DNA of 64,000 bases from Paracidovorax sp031843945 (GTDB lineage: Bacteria; Pseudomonadota; Gammaproteobacteria; Burkholderiales; Burkholderiaceae_C). Under the pieces are notes generated by a model. It was not told the DNA's origin. It saw nothing but the letters and a program-made list of their open reading frames with translations, and searched no databases. A program made the translations under genes and the position numbers. The stretch spans positions 558,001-622,000 of the forward strand of contig NZ_JAVTJJ010000002.1 of NCBI RefSeq assembly GCF_031843945.1, given 5' to 3'. The stretch's first letter is position 1; every line of letters begins with the position of its first letter. This document shows positions 27,279-37,028 of the stretch, in pieces.

Positions 27279-29351
27279 ATGTCAGACAACCTCAATGCCA
27301 CCGACGTGGCTGCATTACAAGGCTGGACCAGCGAGTCCATGCTGCGCATGGTGGCCGACTCCGTGCCCGTGCTGCTGGCTTATTACACCCTGCCCTCCAT
27401 GCGGTGCATTTTCGCCAATCAAGGGTACGCGGCGGCCTATGGATTCACGGTCGATGGGATCTTGGGCCAAACGGTGGATGAGATCCTGGGGGCCGATGCA
27501 TGGCGGGAGGTTCGCTTCCACGTGAGCCGTGCGGCGTCCGGTGAGCGGGTGCAGTACACCCGCCGGCACCGCCCGTCGGACGGCGACAGCCGGATGATCG
27601 AAGTGACCCTCACGCCGCACTTCACGCCCGAGGGGCGGCGGGGCACAGTCGTGGTGGTCAACGACATCACCCACCATTGGATGTCCGAGCAGGCGGTGCG
27701 CCAGAGCGAAGAGCGCATGCGCAAATTCTTCCGCGCCACCGACGAGGCCATCGTCTTTCACCGCGACGGCCTTGTAGAAGACGTGAACGAAGCCGTCACG
27801 CGGCTGCTGGGCTATACGCTGCAGGAAGTCCAGGGCCGCGCCACGCTGAGCTTCGTCAGCGACGAATACCGCGCGCAGGCCGAGGAATACGTGCTGGCTG
27901 CCCGCGAACACTCTTACGAAGCCACGGTGCTGCACAAGGACGGGCGGCTCATTCCGGTAGAGATCGTCGGCAAGACCATGCCCGACGCCGGAGGCAACTA
28001 CCGCATCGCCGTGCTGCGCGACATCACGGCCCGCAAACAGGCGCAGGAACGGCTGGAATTCATGTCGCAGCACGATTCGCTGACGCAACTGCCCAACCGC
28101 CGGCACCTGATGGCCCAGCTGAGCCAGACCCTCATCGCCACGCAGCGCCGGCATGCGCGCACGGCCGTGCTGTTTCTCGACCTCGACCACTTCAAGACCG
28201 TGAACGATTCGCTGGGCCACCAGGCCGGCGACCTGCTGCTGTGCGAGATGGCGCGGCGCCTGCTGGGCGCGGTGCGCGCGTCCGACCTGGTGGCGCGCGT
28301 GGGCGGCGACCAGTTCGCCGTAGTGCTGCCCGACATCCACAACCGGGGCGACGCCGCCACCGTGGCCGACAAGCTGCTGGCGGACATGCGCGCCGTGTTC
28401 CATGTGGAGGGCACGCCGCTGTCGCTGTCGCCCTCTATCGGCATCAGCGTCTTTCCGGAAGACGGCCACAGCCCTGACGAGCTGATGCGCCGGGCGGATG
28501 CCGCCATGCATGCCGCCAAGGACACCGGGCGGGGCAACCGACAGTTCTACGCCCCGGGCATGGAGGGGCGCGCCACTGAAATCCTGCAGCAGGAACGGCT
28601 GCTGCGCGACGCGATCTTCCAGGGTGCGTTCGAGTTGCACTACCAACCCCAGGTGCGCCTGGACGATGGCACCCTGGTCGGCTTCGAGGCGCTGGTGCGC
28701 TGGCGGCACCCTGAACGCGGCATCGTCGGACCGGCCGAATTCATCGGCATCGCCGAATCCCGCGGGCTGATCACGCCCATCGGCCGCTGGGTAATGCGAG
28801 AGGCCTGCCGGCAGACCAAAGCCTGGCACGACGCGGGCCTGCCGCGCGTGCCAGTCGCGGTGAACCTGTCGGCGCTGGAATTTCGCCAGCGCGACGTCGC
28901 CGGCGAAATCGCGAGCGTGCTGCAGCAGACCGGGCTGGAGCCGCGCTTTCTCGAAATCGAGATCACCGAGTCCGTCCTGATGCAGGACGCCGACGAAGCC
29001 CGCGAAACGCTGGGCGCACTGCGCTCGCTGGGCGTTGGCATCTCCATCGACGACTTCGGCACGGGCTATTCGTCGCTGGCGTACCTCAAGCGCTACCCCA
29101 TCAACAAGCTCAAGATCGACCGATCCTTCGTCATGGACACGCCGGGCAGCGACGACGACGTGGCCATCGTCACCGCCATCGTCCAGCTCGGGCGCAGCCT
29201 GCAGCTCAAAACGGTGGCCGAAGGGGTGGAAACGCCAGAACAACTGGCCCTGCTGCGCCAGCTGGGGTGCGACCTGGCGCAGGGTTATGGCATTTCGCGG
29301 CCGATGGATTCAGTGCGCACACGGGCCTGGATCGAAGCGCTGGCCGACTGA
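27279..29351 (+). CDS. PAS-PAS-GGDEF-EAL cyclic-di-GMP signalling protein
   Basis: 690 residues, soluble. Two PAS domains (about 20-135 and 145-265) precede a GGDEF domain (about 275-430) and an EAL domain (about 440-690). The GGDEF signature reads GGDQF at 342-346, a substitution expected to weaken or abolish cyclase activity, although the RxxD inhibitory site (RASD) is kept. The EAL domain has FEALVRW at 469-475, ESVLM, DDFGTGYSSL and AEGVET, so it should hydrolyse c-di-GMP. The likely role is a PAS-controlled phosphodiesterase affecting motility or biofilm. The PAS ligand is unknown. Confidence 0.93.
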   Translation: MSDNLNATDVAALQGWTSESMLRMVADSVPVLLAYYTLPSMRCIFANQGYAAAYGFTVDGILGQTVDEILGADAWREVRFHVSRAASGERVQYTRRHRPSDGDSRMIEVTLTPHFTPEGRRGTVVVVNDITHHWMSEQAVRQSEERMRKFFRATDEAIVFHRDGLVEDVNEAVTRLLGYTLQEVQGRATLSFVSDEYRAQAEEYVLAAREHSYEATVLHKDGRLIPVEIVGKTMPDAGGNYRIAVLRDITARKQAQERLEFMSQHDSLTQLPNRRHLMAQLSQTLIATQRRHARTAVLFLDLDHFKTVNDSLGHQAGDLLLCEMARRLLGAVRASDLVARVGGDQFAVVLPDIHNRGDAATVADKLLADMRAVFHVEGTPLSLSPSIGISVFPEDGHSPDELMRRADAAMHAAKDTGRGNRQFYAPGMEGRATEILQQERLLRDAIFQGAFELHYQPQVRLDDGTLVGFEALVRWRHPERGIVGPAEFIGIAESRGLITPIGRWVMREACRQTKAWHDAGLPRVPVAVNLSALEFRQRDVAGEIASVLQQTGLEPRFLEIEITESVLMQDADEARETLGALRSLGVGISIDDFGTGYSSLAYLKRYPINKLKIDRSFVMDTPGSDDDVAIVTAIVQLGRSLQLKTVAEGVETPEQLALLRQLGCDLAQGYGISRPMDSVRTRAWIEALAD

Positions 29352-29417
29352 CCGCTGCGGCACCTGGCACATCGCCGGTTGCCTGCTGGCGGCCGGGCGC
29401 TGCACGACAATAGCGCC

Positions 29418-30899
29418 ATGGCCCAGATTCCAGACTTCACCGAACCCACGCTCCACACCGACCCCGCCGAGGCGCTCGCCCAGGTCCAGCGGATCTATCA
29501 GCAGCAGATCGGCCACTTGCGTGACGCCATGCAGCGCTTCGTGGGGGGCGAGACACCGTCCTCGCACGTGCGGGCGTTCTACCCCTTCGTGCGGGTGCAG
29601 ACGATCACCGTAGCGCGGGCCGCCACGCAACTGGCCTACGGCTTCGTGGAAGGCCCCGGCCGCTACGAAACCACGCTGACCCGGCCCGACCTGTTCGCGC
29701 GCTACTACGCAGAGCAGTTCCGCCTGCTGCGCGCCAGCCACAACGTAGAGCTGGAAGTGGGCATCAGCAGCCAGCCCATCCCCATCCACTTCTCGTTCGC
29801 CGAACACGACCACATCGAGGGCTCGCTGACGCCCGAGCGCCGCATGCTCATGCGCGACGTGTTCGACCTGCCCGACCTGGCGGCCATGGACGACGGCATC
29901 GCCAACGGCACCTGGGAGCCGCGCCCGGGCGACGCGCAGCCGCTGTCGCTGTTCACCGCGCCGCGCGTGGACTACTCGCTGCACCGCCTGCGCCACTACA
30001 CGGGCACGGCGCCGGAGTGGTTCCAGAACTTCGTACTGTTCACCAATTACCAGTTCTATATCGACGAATTCGTGCGCCTGGGCCATGCCGAGATGGCCAA
30101 TCCCGAGAGCGAATACATCGCCTTCATCGAGCCGGGCAACGTCGTCACCCGCCGCACCGGCCTGCCCGCCCAGGCTGGCGACGACCTGGGCGTGGCGCCG
30201 CCGCGCCTGCCTCAGATGCCGGCCTACCACCTGGTGCGCGCCGACCGCAGCGGCACCACCATGGTCAACATCGGCGTGGGCCCGTCCAACGCCAAGACCA
30301 TCACCGACCACATCGCCGTGCTGCGCCCCCATGCCTGGATGATGCTGGGCCACTGCGCCGGGCTGCGCAACAGCCAACAGCTGGGCGACTACGTGCTGGC
30401 CCACGCCTACGTGCGCGAAGACCATGTGCTGGACGAAGAATTGCCCCTGTGGGTGCCGATTCCAGCGCTGGCGGAGATTCAGCTGGCGCTGCAGCAGGCC
30501 GTGGCCGACGTGAGCCAGGTGCCCGAGGCCGACCTGAAACGCATCATGCGCACCGGCACCGTGGCCAGCACCGACAACCGCAACTGGGAGCTGCTGCCCG
30601 ACAACATGCCCCAGCGCCGCTTCAGCCAGAGCCGCGCCGTGGCGCTGGACATGGAAAGCGCCACCATCGCGGCCAACGGCTTCCGCTTCCGCGTGCCCTA
30701 CGGCACCTTGCTGTGCGTGAGTGACAAGCCCCTGCACGGCGAGATCAAGCTGCCCGGCATGGCCAACCATTTCTACCGCGAGCGTGTGGACCAGCACTTG
30801 CGCATCGGCATGCGCGCCATCGATATCCTGCGGGACGGCGGCGTGAGCCGCCTGCACAGCCGCAAGCTGCGCAGCTTTGCGGAAGTGGCGTTCCAGTAA
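29418..30899 (+). CDS. amn: AMP nucleosidase
   Basis: 493 residues from ATG 29418 (MAQIPDFTEPTLH). The N-terminal AMP-nucleosidase domain (about 1-180, YPFVRVQT..., GRYETTLTRPDLF) is followed by a phosphorylase-fold domain with NIGVGPSNAKTITDH and ALDMESATIAANG. The enzyme cleaves AMP to adenine and ribose-5-phosphate, trimming AMP pools in the cytosol. A TTG at 29379 would extend it by 13 residues without family support. A GGDEF gene follows after 29 bases. Confidence 0.95.
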   Translation: MAQIPDFTEPTLHTDPAEALAQVQRIYQQQIGHLRDAMQRFVGGETPSSHVRAFYPFVRVQTITVARAATQLAYGFVEGPGRYETTLTRPDLFARYYAEQFRLLRASHNVELEVGISSQPIPIHFSFAEHDHIEGSLTPERRMLMRDVFDLPDLAAMDDGIANGTWEPRPGDAQPLSLFTAPRVDYSLHRLRHYTGTAPEWFQNFVLFTNYQFYIDEFVRLGHAEMANPESEYIAFIEPGNVVTRRTGLPAQAGDDLGVAPPRLPQMPAYHLVRADRSGTTMVNIGVGPSNAKTITDHIAVLRPHAWMMLGHCAGLRNSQQLGDYVLAHAYVREDHVLDEELPLWVPIPALAEIQLALQQAVADVSQVPEADLKRIMRTGTVASTDNRNWELLPDNMPQRRFSQSRAVALDMESATIAANGFRFRVPYGTLLCVSDKPLHGEIKLPGMANHFYRERVDQHLRIGMRAIDILRDGGVSRLHSRKLRSFAEVAFQ

Positions 30900-30928
30900 C
30901 CCAAGGAATCTCGCAGAACCTGCTGCTG

Positions 30929-32161
30929 ATGCCTCTGGATTTCGTCACGCTGCTGGCCATCACGGCCATCAACCTGTGCATGCTGGCCGCCGTGTTGCCG
31001 CTCATCATGGGCGCGGGGGTCAGCCGCGCGGCACGCTGCGTGCAGGCCAGCGTGGCCCTGCAGGCGCTGGGGTGGGTCACCGTCATCGCGTCCACCGGGG
31101 TGCGCGGCACGCCCTGGGACCACCTGCTTTCCACCCTCTTCATCGCCACCACGGCCGGCGCGCAGTGGGCGCTGTATGTCGCCCTGACCGACTGGCTGGG
31201 CCCGCGGCCTGCGGCACGGTGGATACCGGTGCTGGCCATCGCCGCGCCGCTGGGCTACACGCTGGGCTTCGGCCACTACGCCTTTCGCGTGGGCTGGTCG
31301 AACATTCTGCTGGCCGCTCTGCTCATGCTGACGGCCAGGGCCACCCTGGCGCCGCTGCGGCCCGCCCAAAGCCGCTGGCGCCTGCTGCTGTGCAGCTGCC
31401 TGTTCACGATGGCGCTCTTCACCCTGGCGCGCGGCCTGCTGGGCGCGTTCACCGACGCTTACCCCAGCTTTCGCACGCCGCACCCGGTCAACCTGGGCTC
31501 GGCCATTGCGTCGAACGTTACGGCAGTGCTGGGCATCGTCGCGCTGATGGTGGCATGGCGCTCCGAGGCGGAAAACCAACTGCATGCGCTGGCGACCACC
31601 GACGCACTGACCGGCGTGCCCAACCGGCGCGGGTTCGATCTGCGGGCGCAGGCGCTGATCGAGCGGGCGCTAGCCAGCCACCAGTCGGTGACGGCGCTGA
31701 TGTTCGACCTGGACCATTTCAAGCGCATCAACGACGCGCATGGGCACGATGCGGGCGACCAGGCGCTGTCACTCTTCGCCCGGCTGCTGACCGAAACCCT
31801 GGCCGACGGGGACCTGGCCGGCCGCATGGGTGGCGAGGAGTTCGCTGCACTGCTGATACACGAGCCGGGCGTTCCGGCCGCCCAGCGGCTGGACCGGCGG
31901 CTGCGTGCCCGCCTCGCCGCGGAAAGCCGCGACACCCTGGGCTTCACGCTCGGCTACAGCGCCGGCGCGGCCACCGTCACTCCGCACACCTTGCCAGCGC
32001 CCACCCACCTGCGCACCGAGCTGATGGCCCCGGCCGACGCGGCGCTCTACCAGGCCAAGGAGCAGGGCCGAGGGCAGTTGCACGAGCGTGAACGCAGCGC
32101 CGCCGAGCAGCAGGCCGTGTCTGAAGCACCCGCTGCCGGTTCGGCTCAATCCACGCACTAA
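30929..32161 (+). CDS. Membrane GGDEF diguanylate cyclase
   Basis: 410 residues. About six or seven hydrophobic helices fill residues 1-215, then a GGDEF domain follows (ALATTDALTGVPNRRGF, MFDLDHFKRIND, GGEEF at 301-305). The active-site signature is intact, so it should make c-di-GMP from two GTP. The RxxD product-inhibition site normally upstream of GGEEF reads ADGD, lacking Arg. The C-terminal 30 residues are low complexity. The membrane part resembles no sensor domain I can name. Confidence 0.9.
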   Translation: MPLDFVTLLAITAINLCMLAAVLPLIMGAGVSRAARCVQASVALQALGWVTVIASTGVRGTPWDHLLSTLFIATTAGAQWALYVALTDWLGPRPAARWIPVLAIAAPLGYTLGFGHYAFRVGWSNILLAALLMLTARATLAPLRPAQSRWRLLLCSCLFTMALFTLARGLLGAFTDAYPSFRTPHPVNLGSAIASNVTAVLGIVALMVAWRSEAENQLHALATTDALTGVPNRRGFDLRAQALIERALASHQSVTALMFDLDHFKRINDAHGHDAGDQALSLFARLLTETLADGDLAGRMGGEEFAALLIHEPGVPAAQRLDRRLRARLAAESRDTLGFTLGYSAGAATVTPHTLPAPTHLRTELMAPADAALYQAKEQGRGQLHERERSAAEQQAVSEAPAAGSAQSTH

Positions 32162-32361
32162 AGCTCAGCGCTCGCCTGGAAGGCGGCCATGCGGCCGCGC
32201 CGCGCGTGCAGCCGGCTGCACCGCTACACCAAAGCCAGCCCCACCGTGCTGGCTCTTTCACGTATGGACTACTACCTAGCTGCAAACGCCGAGTGACAGG
32301 CGCCGCGTCACTTCCACAATGGCTGGCGACTTGTCGAGTCGCATGCCAACCAGGAGACAAC

Positions 32362-34062
32362 GTGACGCCATCCTTCACCACTCCCTCGTGGCGCCTGCTC
32401 GCCACGGCCAGCGCAACTGCCGCCCTCGCGGCCTGCGGCAGCGGCGGCTCGCACAGCTACAACTTCGACGAGGCCAGCAAGGACTTGGCCGGGCAGCAGA
32501 TCACTGCCAGCCAGATCGGCCTGCCGACCAGCGGCGCCACGGTGACGTCGATCGAGACCCCCACGGCCACCAGCGGCGCGCAGCCGCCAGCGTCGGTGCG
32601 GGCCAACATTTCGATACTGCCGGTGGACACCACCGCCCCGGCCATCAAGATGGGGCTGCTGCTGCCCAGGGAGTGGAACGGCAAGGTCGTCATGCTAGGC
32701 GGCGGCGGCTACAACGGCGTGATGCCCAGCCTCTACACCTACCCGGCTGCGCCCGCCAGCCAGGGCTCGTACCCGCTGCTCGCCCAGGGCTTCGCGGTAT
32801 TCGCCAGCGACTCGGGCCACCAGGCAGGCGCTGCGGGCAGCCGGGACGGCAGCTTCGGCACCAACGACGAAGCCGTGGCCAATTTCTCGGGTGCCGCGCT
32901 CAAGAAGGTCAGCGACGTAGCCAACGTGCTGGTCACCCGCTTCTATGGCGAAAAGCCCCGCAAGCGCTACTTCCTGGGCGGATCGACCGGAGGGCGCGAG
33001 GCGCTGGCCGTGGCACAGAAGTGGCCGGCCGACTGGGACGGCGTGGTCGCCTGGTACCCGGCGTGGAACGCCGCCAGTCTGAACCTGCAGTTCGGCCGTA
33101 TCAGCCGCGCCTTTGCCCAGCCGAATGCCTACCCCAACCTGGGCCAGCGCAAGCTGCTACGCCAGGCGGCGCTGGCGCAGTGCGATGCGCTCGATGGCGT
33201 GCAGGACGGCGTCGTCAGCAACGTGGCGGCCTGCAACTCGCAGTTCGACCCGGCCACCGCGCGGTTCAACGGCCAGCCCCTGCGCTGCGCCAGCGGCGGC
33301 AACGAGGGCGACCAGTGCCTGTCCGACGCCATGGTCTCGGCGCTCAAGACCTACGCCACGGCCATCCAGTTCAGCGCGCCGCTGGGCAGCGGCGAAACGC
33401 AATACCCCGGCTTCAACGTATGGGGGGCCGAACTGGGCGAACAAGGCACCAGCCCCCTGCAGCCCACGGTCAACCTGCTGGCCATGAACACCACGGCACC
33501 CGCCAGCCCCGCCCCGCTGACCGCCCCGTACTGGGCCGTGTTCTGGGACCAGTGGGTGCGTTACTTCGTCACGCGCGATGCGAACTTCGATGCGCTGTCG
33601 CTCGACCCGCAGAACCCCGGCGCCTGGACGGGCCGTATCAACGAGCTGGCCAGGCTGCAGGACATCAACAGCACCGACCTGTCCGCCTTCCAGAAGCGCG
33701 GCGGCAAGCTGCTGATGGCGCACGGCACGGCCGACGTGCTGGTCAGCACGCGCGCCACCGCGCAGTACTGGCAGCGCCTGGAGCAGACCATGGGCGCGAC
33801 GAGCGTTCGCAGCTTCGCGCGCTACTACGAAGTGCCCGGCTACGGCCATGCCGCCAGCACCGCCTTCAACGCCAACTGGGATTCGCTCAAGGCGCTGGAC
33901 CAGTGGGTGAGCAGCGGCACCGCACCCGTCGCCCAGGTGGTGACGGACACCGCCGGCGTGGCCGGCCGCACCCGGCCGCTGTGCGAATACCCCAGCTGGC
34001 CACGCTACGCCGGTACCGGCGATGTGAACAAGGCGGAAAGCTTCAGCTGCGTGACGCAGTAA
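32362..34062 (+). CDS. Tannase/feruloyl-esterase family lipoprotein
   Basis: 566 residues from GTG 32362, chosen because AGGAG lies at 32352-32356 and the product then begins with a lipoprotein signal ending LAAC. The alpha/beta-hydrolase core shows GGGGYNG, the nucleophile FLGGSTGGREAL, HGTADVLV (acid) and VPGYGHA (His). In classical tannases and feruloyl esterases, cysteines flank the Ser and His (CS, HC) and form a disulfide; here both are missing, so the active site is a variant. It probably cleaves an aromatic or polyester substrate outside the inner membrane. Confidence 0.8.
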   Translation: MTPSFTTPSWRLLATASATAALAACGSGGSHSYNFDEASKDLAGQQITASQIGLPTSGATVTSIETPTATSGAQPPASVRANISILPVDTTAPAIKMGLLLPREWNGKVVMLGGGGYNGVMPSLYTYPAAPASQGSYPLLAQGFAVFASDSGHQAGAAGSRDGSFGTNDEAVANFSGAALKKVSDVANVLVTRFYGEKPRKRYFLGGSTGGREALAVAQKWPADWDGVVAWYPAWNAASLNLQFGRISRAFAQPNAYPNLGQRKLLRQAALAQCDALDGVQDGVVSNVAACNSQFDPATARFNGQPLRCASGGNEGDQCLSDAMVSALKTYATAIQFSAPLGSGETQYPGFNVWGAELGEQGTSPLQPTVNLLAMNTTAPASPAPLTAPYWAVFWDQWVRYFVTRDANFDALSLDPQNPGAWTGRINELARLQDINSTDLSAFQKRGGKLLMAHGTADVLVSTRATAQYWQRLEQTMGATSVRSFARYYEVPGYGHAASTAFNANWDSLKALDQWVSSGTAPVAQVVTDTAGVAGRTRPLCEYPSWPRYAGTGDVNKAESFSCVTQ

Positions 34063-34084
34063 ACAGATCTGAGCAGGACAACCG

Positions 34085-34104
34085 GGCCAGGCACACGCCT
34101 GGCC
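34085..34104. terminator. Hairpin between convergent genes
   Basis: GGCCAGGC-ACAC-GCCTGGCC forms a perfect 8-base stem between the tannase-family gene and the fruA stop. There is no clear T tract, so it could be a weak terminator for either strand. Confidence 0.45.
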
Positions 34105-34114
34105 TCTGCCACGA

Positions 34115-35881
34115 TCAAGCCGCCAGGCGCTTCTTCAGCACTCCCAGCGCCAGGCCCGTCACCACCGTGCCCGCCGCGATGGCGGCGGCGTACAGCAGCA
34201 CATGGTTCACGGCGTTGGGAATGGCCAGCACGAACACGCCGCCATGCGGCGCCTGCAGGCCGATGTTCCAGGCCATCGACAGGCCGCCCGCCACGGCGGA
34301 GCCCAGCACGCAGGCCGGGATGACACGCAACGGGTCGCGCGCCACGAACGGGATGGCGCCTTCGGTGATGAAGGCCAGGCCCAGCACGGCCGAGGCTTTG
34401 GAGGCCTCGCGCTCTTCCGCCGTGAAGCGGCTCTTGAATAGCCAGCAGGCCAGCGCGATGCCCAGCGGCGGCGTCATGCCGGCCGCCATGGCGGCGGCCA
34501 TGGGGTTGGCCACACCGCTGGCGATGAGCGTGGTGGAAAAGACGTAGGCCGCCTTGTTCACCGGCCCGCCCATGTCGAAAGCCATCATCGCGCCCAGGAT
34601 GATGCCCAGCAACACCGCACTGCCCGTCTGCAGGCCCTTGAGCCAGTCGGTCAAGGCGCCCATCAGCGCGGCCATGGGCGCGCCGATCACCATCATCATC
34701 AGCACGCCGACGATGGCCGCGCCCAAGAGCGGCAGCAGCAGCACGGGCTTCAAGCCATCCAGCCCGCGCGGCAGGCGGATCAGCCGGTTGAGCCAGTGCA
34801 CCGCGTAGCCGGCGATGAAGCCCGCCGCGATGGCACCCAGAAAGCCCGCGCCCACCGTGCCGGCCAGCAGCCCGCCGATCATGCCGGGAGCGATGCCCGG
34901 CCGGTCGGCGATGGAATAGGCGATGTAGCCGCCCAGCGCCGGCAGCATCAGCGTGAAGCCGGCCTTGGCGCCCACCTGGAACAGCACCCAGCCCAGCGTG
35001 TCCTTGTGTGCGTCGTCATACACGTAGATGCCGCCCAGCGCGAAGGCCAGCGCGATCAGCAGCCCGCCGGCCACCACGAAGGGCAGCATGAACGACACGC
35101 CGGTCATCAAATGCTTGTAGGCGCCGGCGGATTCGCGCTTTCCGGGCGCATCGGCAGGCGCTGCAGCGCCTGAGCTGGCCGACTGCCCGCCGGCTGCGGC
35201 GCCCCAGGGCTTGGCCTGCGCCCGCGCCTGCGCGAACACCGCCGCCGCGTCGTGGATGGCCGCCTTGGTGCCGGTGGCGTAGAGGCGCTTGCCGGCGAAG
35301 CGGTCGCGGTTGACCTGCGTATCGGCGGCGATCACCACCAGATCGGCCGCGGCGATGTCGGCAGCGGTGAGCGTGTTCTGCGCGCCCACCGAGCCCTGCG
35401 TTTCGACCTTGATGGTGTGGCCGAGTGCGCGCGCGCCCTGCTCCAGCGCTTCGGCGGCCATGAAGGTGTGGGCCACGCCAGTGGGGCACGACGTGATGGC
35501 GACGATGCTCAGCGGGCCGTCCTGCGGCGTTGCTACCGGGGCCGTGGATGGCGCGGCGCCCGCGCCTTCCACACGCGCCAGCGCCTCGCGCACCACGCGG
35601 GCGGCATCGGCCAACACGGCCTGCGGGGTGGCTTCGTGCACGGGCGCGGCCGCACTGCCCAGCAGGTCTTGCCGATCCACCGCCATGTCGGCGGCCACGA
35701 TGACGACGGCAGCGCCCGCCAGTTCGGCGTCGCTGAAGCCGCCCTGCGTGCCCAGGCTGCTGTGCACGCTGAGCGCCAGCCGGTGGCCGGCGGATTCGGC
35801 CGCCGCGCGCAGCGCCTCGGCGACCATGAAGCTGTGCGCCGGGCCGGCCTGGCTGGCGGCGATGGCGATGAGTTGGGCCAT
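34115..35881 (-). CDS. fruA: Fructose-specific PTS EIIBC component
   Basis: 588 residues. Two IIB-like domains come first: a degenerate one (IAASQAGPAHSFMVAEAL, no phospho-Cys) and a functional one with TSCPTGVAHTFMAAEAL carrying the phosphorylated Cys. The IIC membrane domain follows from about residue 260 with GVSFMLPFVVAGGLLIA and repeated helices. It imports fructose while phosphorylating it to fructose-1-phosphate, taking phosphate from FruB. It is last in the operon fruB-fruK-fruA, 22 bases after fruK. The start at 35881 is set by the first IIB-like domain. Confidence 0.95.
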   Translation of the reverse strand: MAQLIAIAASQAGPAHSFMVAEALRAAAESAGHRLALSVHSSLGTQGGFSDAELAGAAVVIVAADMAVDRQDLLGSAAAPVHEATPQAVLADAARVVREALARVEGAGAAPSTAPVATPQDGPLSIVAITSCPTGVAHTFMAAEALEQGARALGHTIKVETQGSVGAQNTLTAADIAAADLVVIAADTQVNRDRFAGKRLYATGTKAAIHDAAAVFAQARAQAKPWGAAAGGQSASSGAAAPADAPGKRESAGAYKHLMTGVSFMLPFVVAGGLLIALAFALGGIYVYDDAHKDTLGWVLFQVGAKAGFTLMLPALGGYIAYSIADRPGIAPGMIGGLLAGTVGAGFLGAIAAGFIAGYAVHWLNRLIRLPRGLDGLKPVLLLPLLGAAIVGVLMMMVIGAPMAALMGALTDWLKGLQTGSAVLLGIILGAMMAFDMGGPVNKAAYVFSTTLIASGVANPMAAAMAAGMTPPLGIALACWLFKSRFTAEEREASKASAVLGLAFITEGAIPFVARDPLRVIPACVLGSAVAGGLSMAWNIGLQAPHGGVFVLAIPNAVNHVLLYAAAIAAGTVVTGLALGVLKKRLAA

Positions 35882-35903
35882 GGTGGTCTCTCTCCTGATT
35901 GCG

Positions 35904-36890
35904 TTAGATCGGCTGGGCCGTGATGACGGCAGCCAGCGTGTCGACTTGCGCGCGCGGTGGCAGGCCGGGCGCGATGCGCTGGATGCGCGCTGCCGCGCAG
36001 GCCATGCCGAAGGTGGCGGCGCCGGGCATGGCCTGGCCTTGCGACAGCGCAGCCAGCGTGCCGGCGACCAGCGCATCGCCCGCGCCCACCGTGGTGGCCA
36101 CGGGCACGCGCGGTGCGGCGGCGTGCCAGCAGCCTGCGGCCGTGGCGATGACAGCGCCATCGCCGCCCAGCGACACGGCCAGTTGCTGCACGCCCCAGTC
36201 ACCGCACAGCCCGCGCGCGGCAGCGGCCACGTCGGCCATCGTGGGCAGCGCGCGGCCGGCCAGTTCCTCCAGCTCGGCCCGGTTGGGCTTGATGAAGGCC
36301 ACCGGCACCACGGCGCCGCGCGCCGGGTCGGCCAGCGCGCGCAGCAGTTGCAGCAGCACGGCGCCGCCGGTGTCGATGGCGATGTGCGCGCCCTGCGCGT
36401 GCAGGGCGCGGGCGATGCGCTCCCACACGGCGGCGTCGGCGCCGGGCGGCAGGCTGCCCGCCAGCTCGGCCCAGTCGCCCGGGCGCACATGGGCGGCAAG
36501 CGTTTTCAGCAGGCCGGCTTGCGCCTGCGCCAGCGCATCAGGCGCCAGTGCCAGGCCGGGCAGGTTGATGTCGGTGGAGTCGCCCCGCGCGGCGTCGGCG
36601 ATCTTGATGTTGGTGCGGGTGCTGCCGGGCAGGCGCAGCATGGCGTCTTGAATGCCGCGCGCGGCGAAGGCGGTGGTGAACACGGCGTCGTTGTCCGCGC
36701 CCACCCAGCCGGTGGCCGTGACGGGCACGCCCAGCGCGGCCAACACCGCCGCCACGCCCACGCCCTTGCCGCCGGCCTCGCGCTGGTCGCCATCGGCACG
36801 GTGCACCTCGCCAGGCACCAGCGCCGCCACGCGCACGGTGTGGTCGATGGCGGGGTTCAGCGTGATGGTGAAGATGCGCGCGTCAGCCAT
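35904..36890 (-). CDS. fruK: 1-phosphofructokinase
   Basis: 328 residues of the PfkB sugar-kinase family. ITLNPAIDHTV opens the protein, AGGKGVGVAAVL is the substrate loop (the family usually has Asn where this has the second Gly of GVGVA), and TVGAGDALVAG is the C-terminal anion-hole motif with catalytic Asp. It phosphorylates fructose-1-phosphate to fructose-1,6-bisphosphate. It lies between fruB and fruA, with a palindromic repeat copy in the 138-base gap to fruB. Confidence 0.93.
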   Translation of the reverse strand: MADARIFTITLNPAIDHTVRVAALVPGEVHRADGDQREAGGKGVGVAAVLAALGVPVTATGWVGADNDAVFTTAFAARGIQDAMLRLPGSTRTNIKIADAARGDSTDINLPGLALAPDALAQAQAGLLKTLAAHVRPGDWAELAGSLPPGADAAVWERIARALHAQGAHIAIDTGGAVLLQLLRALADPARGAVVPVAFIKPNRAELEELAGRALPTMADVAAAARGLCGDWGVQQLAVSLGGDGAVIATAAGCWHAAAPRVPVATTVGAGDALVAGTLAALSQGQAMPGAATFGMACAAARIQRIAPGLPPRAQVDTLAAVITAQPI

Positions 36891-36921
36891 GCTGGGCCTC
36901 CCGAGCGTCTTGCCACCCTGA

Positions 36922-36985
36922 TTTCAAGCCAAATTGGCCTCTAGCGCTTGATGGATAAGCGCAAGTAGCTATTATTTTTATAGCA
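36922..36985 (-). repeat. Dispersed palindromic repeat copy within the fru operon
   Basis: On the minus strand: GCTATAAAAATAATAGCTAC, then GCGCTTATCCATCAAGCGC, then TAGAGGCCAATTTGG. It lies in the fruB-fruK gap, so it is transcribed and could alter message stability between the two genes. Confidence 0.87.
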
Positions 36986-37028
36986 TTCATCTCATGATCC
37001 TTTTCTGCGGCGGCAGCGTGTGGGCCGG

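Noticed and set aside
27315..29243. A 642-codon minus-strand open frame opposite the PAS-GGDEF-EAL gene
   Set aside because: High G+C makes long antisense frames common; the plus-strand product has complete GGDEF and EAL motifs, and the antisense product is low-complexity His/Arg/Gln-rich.
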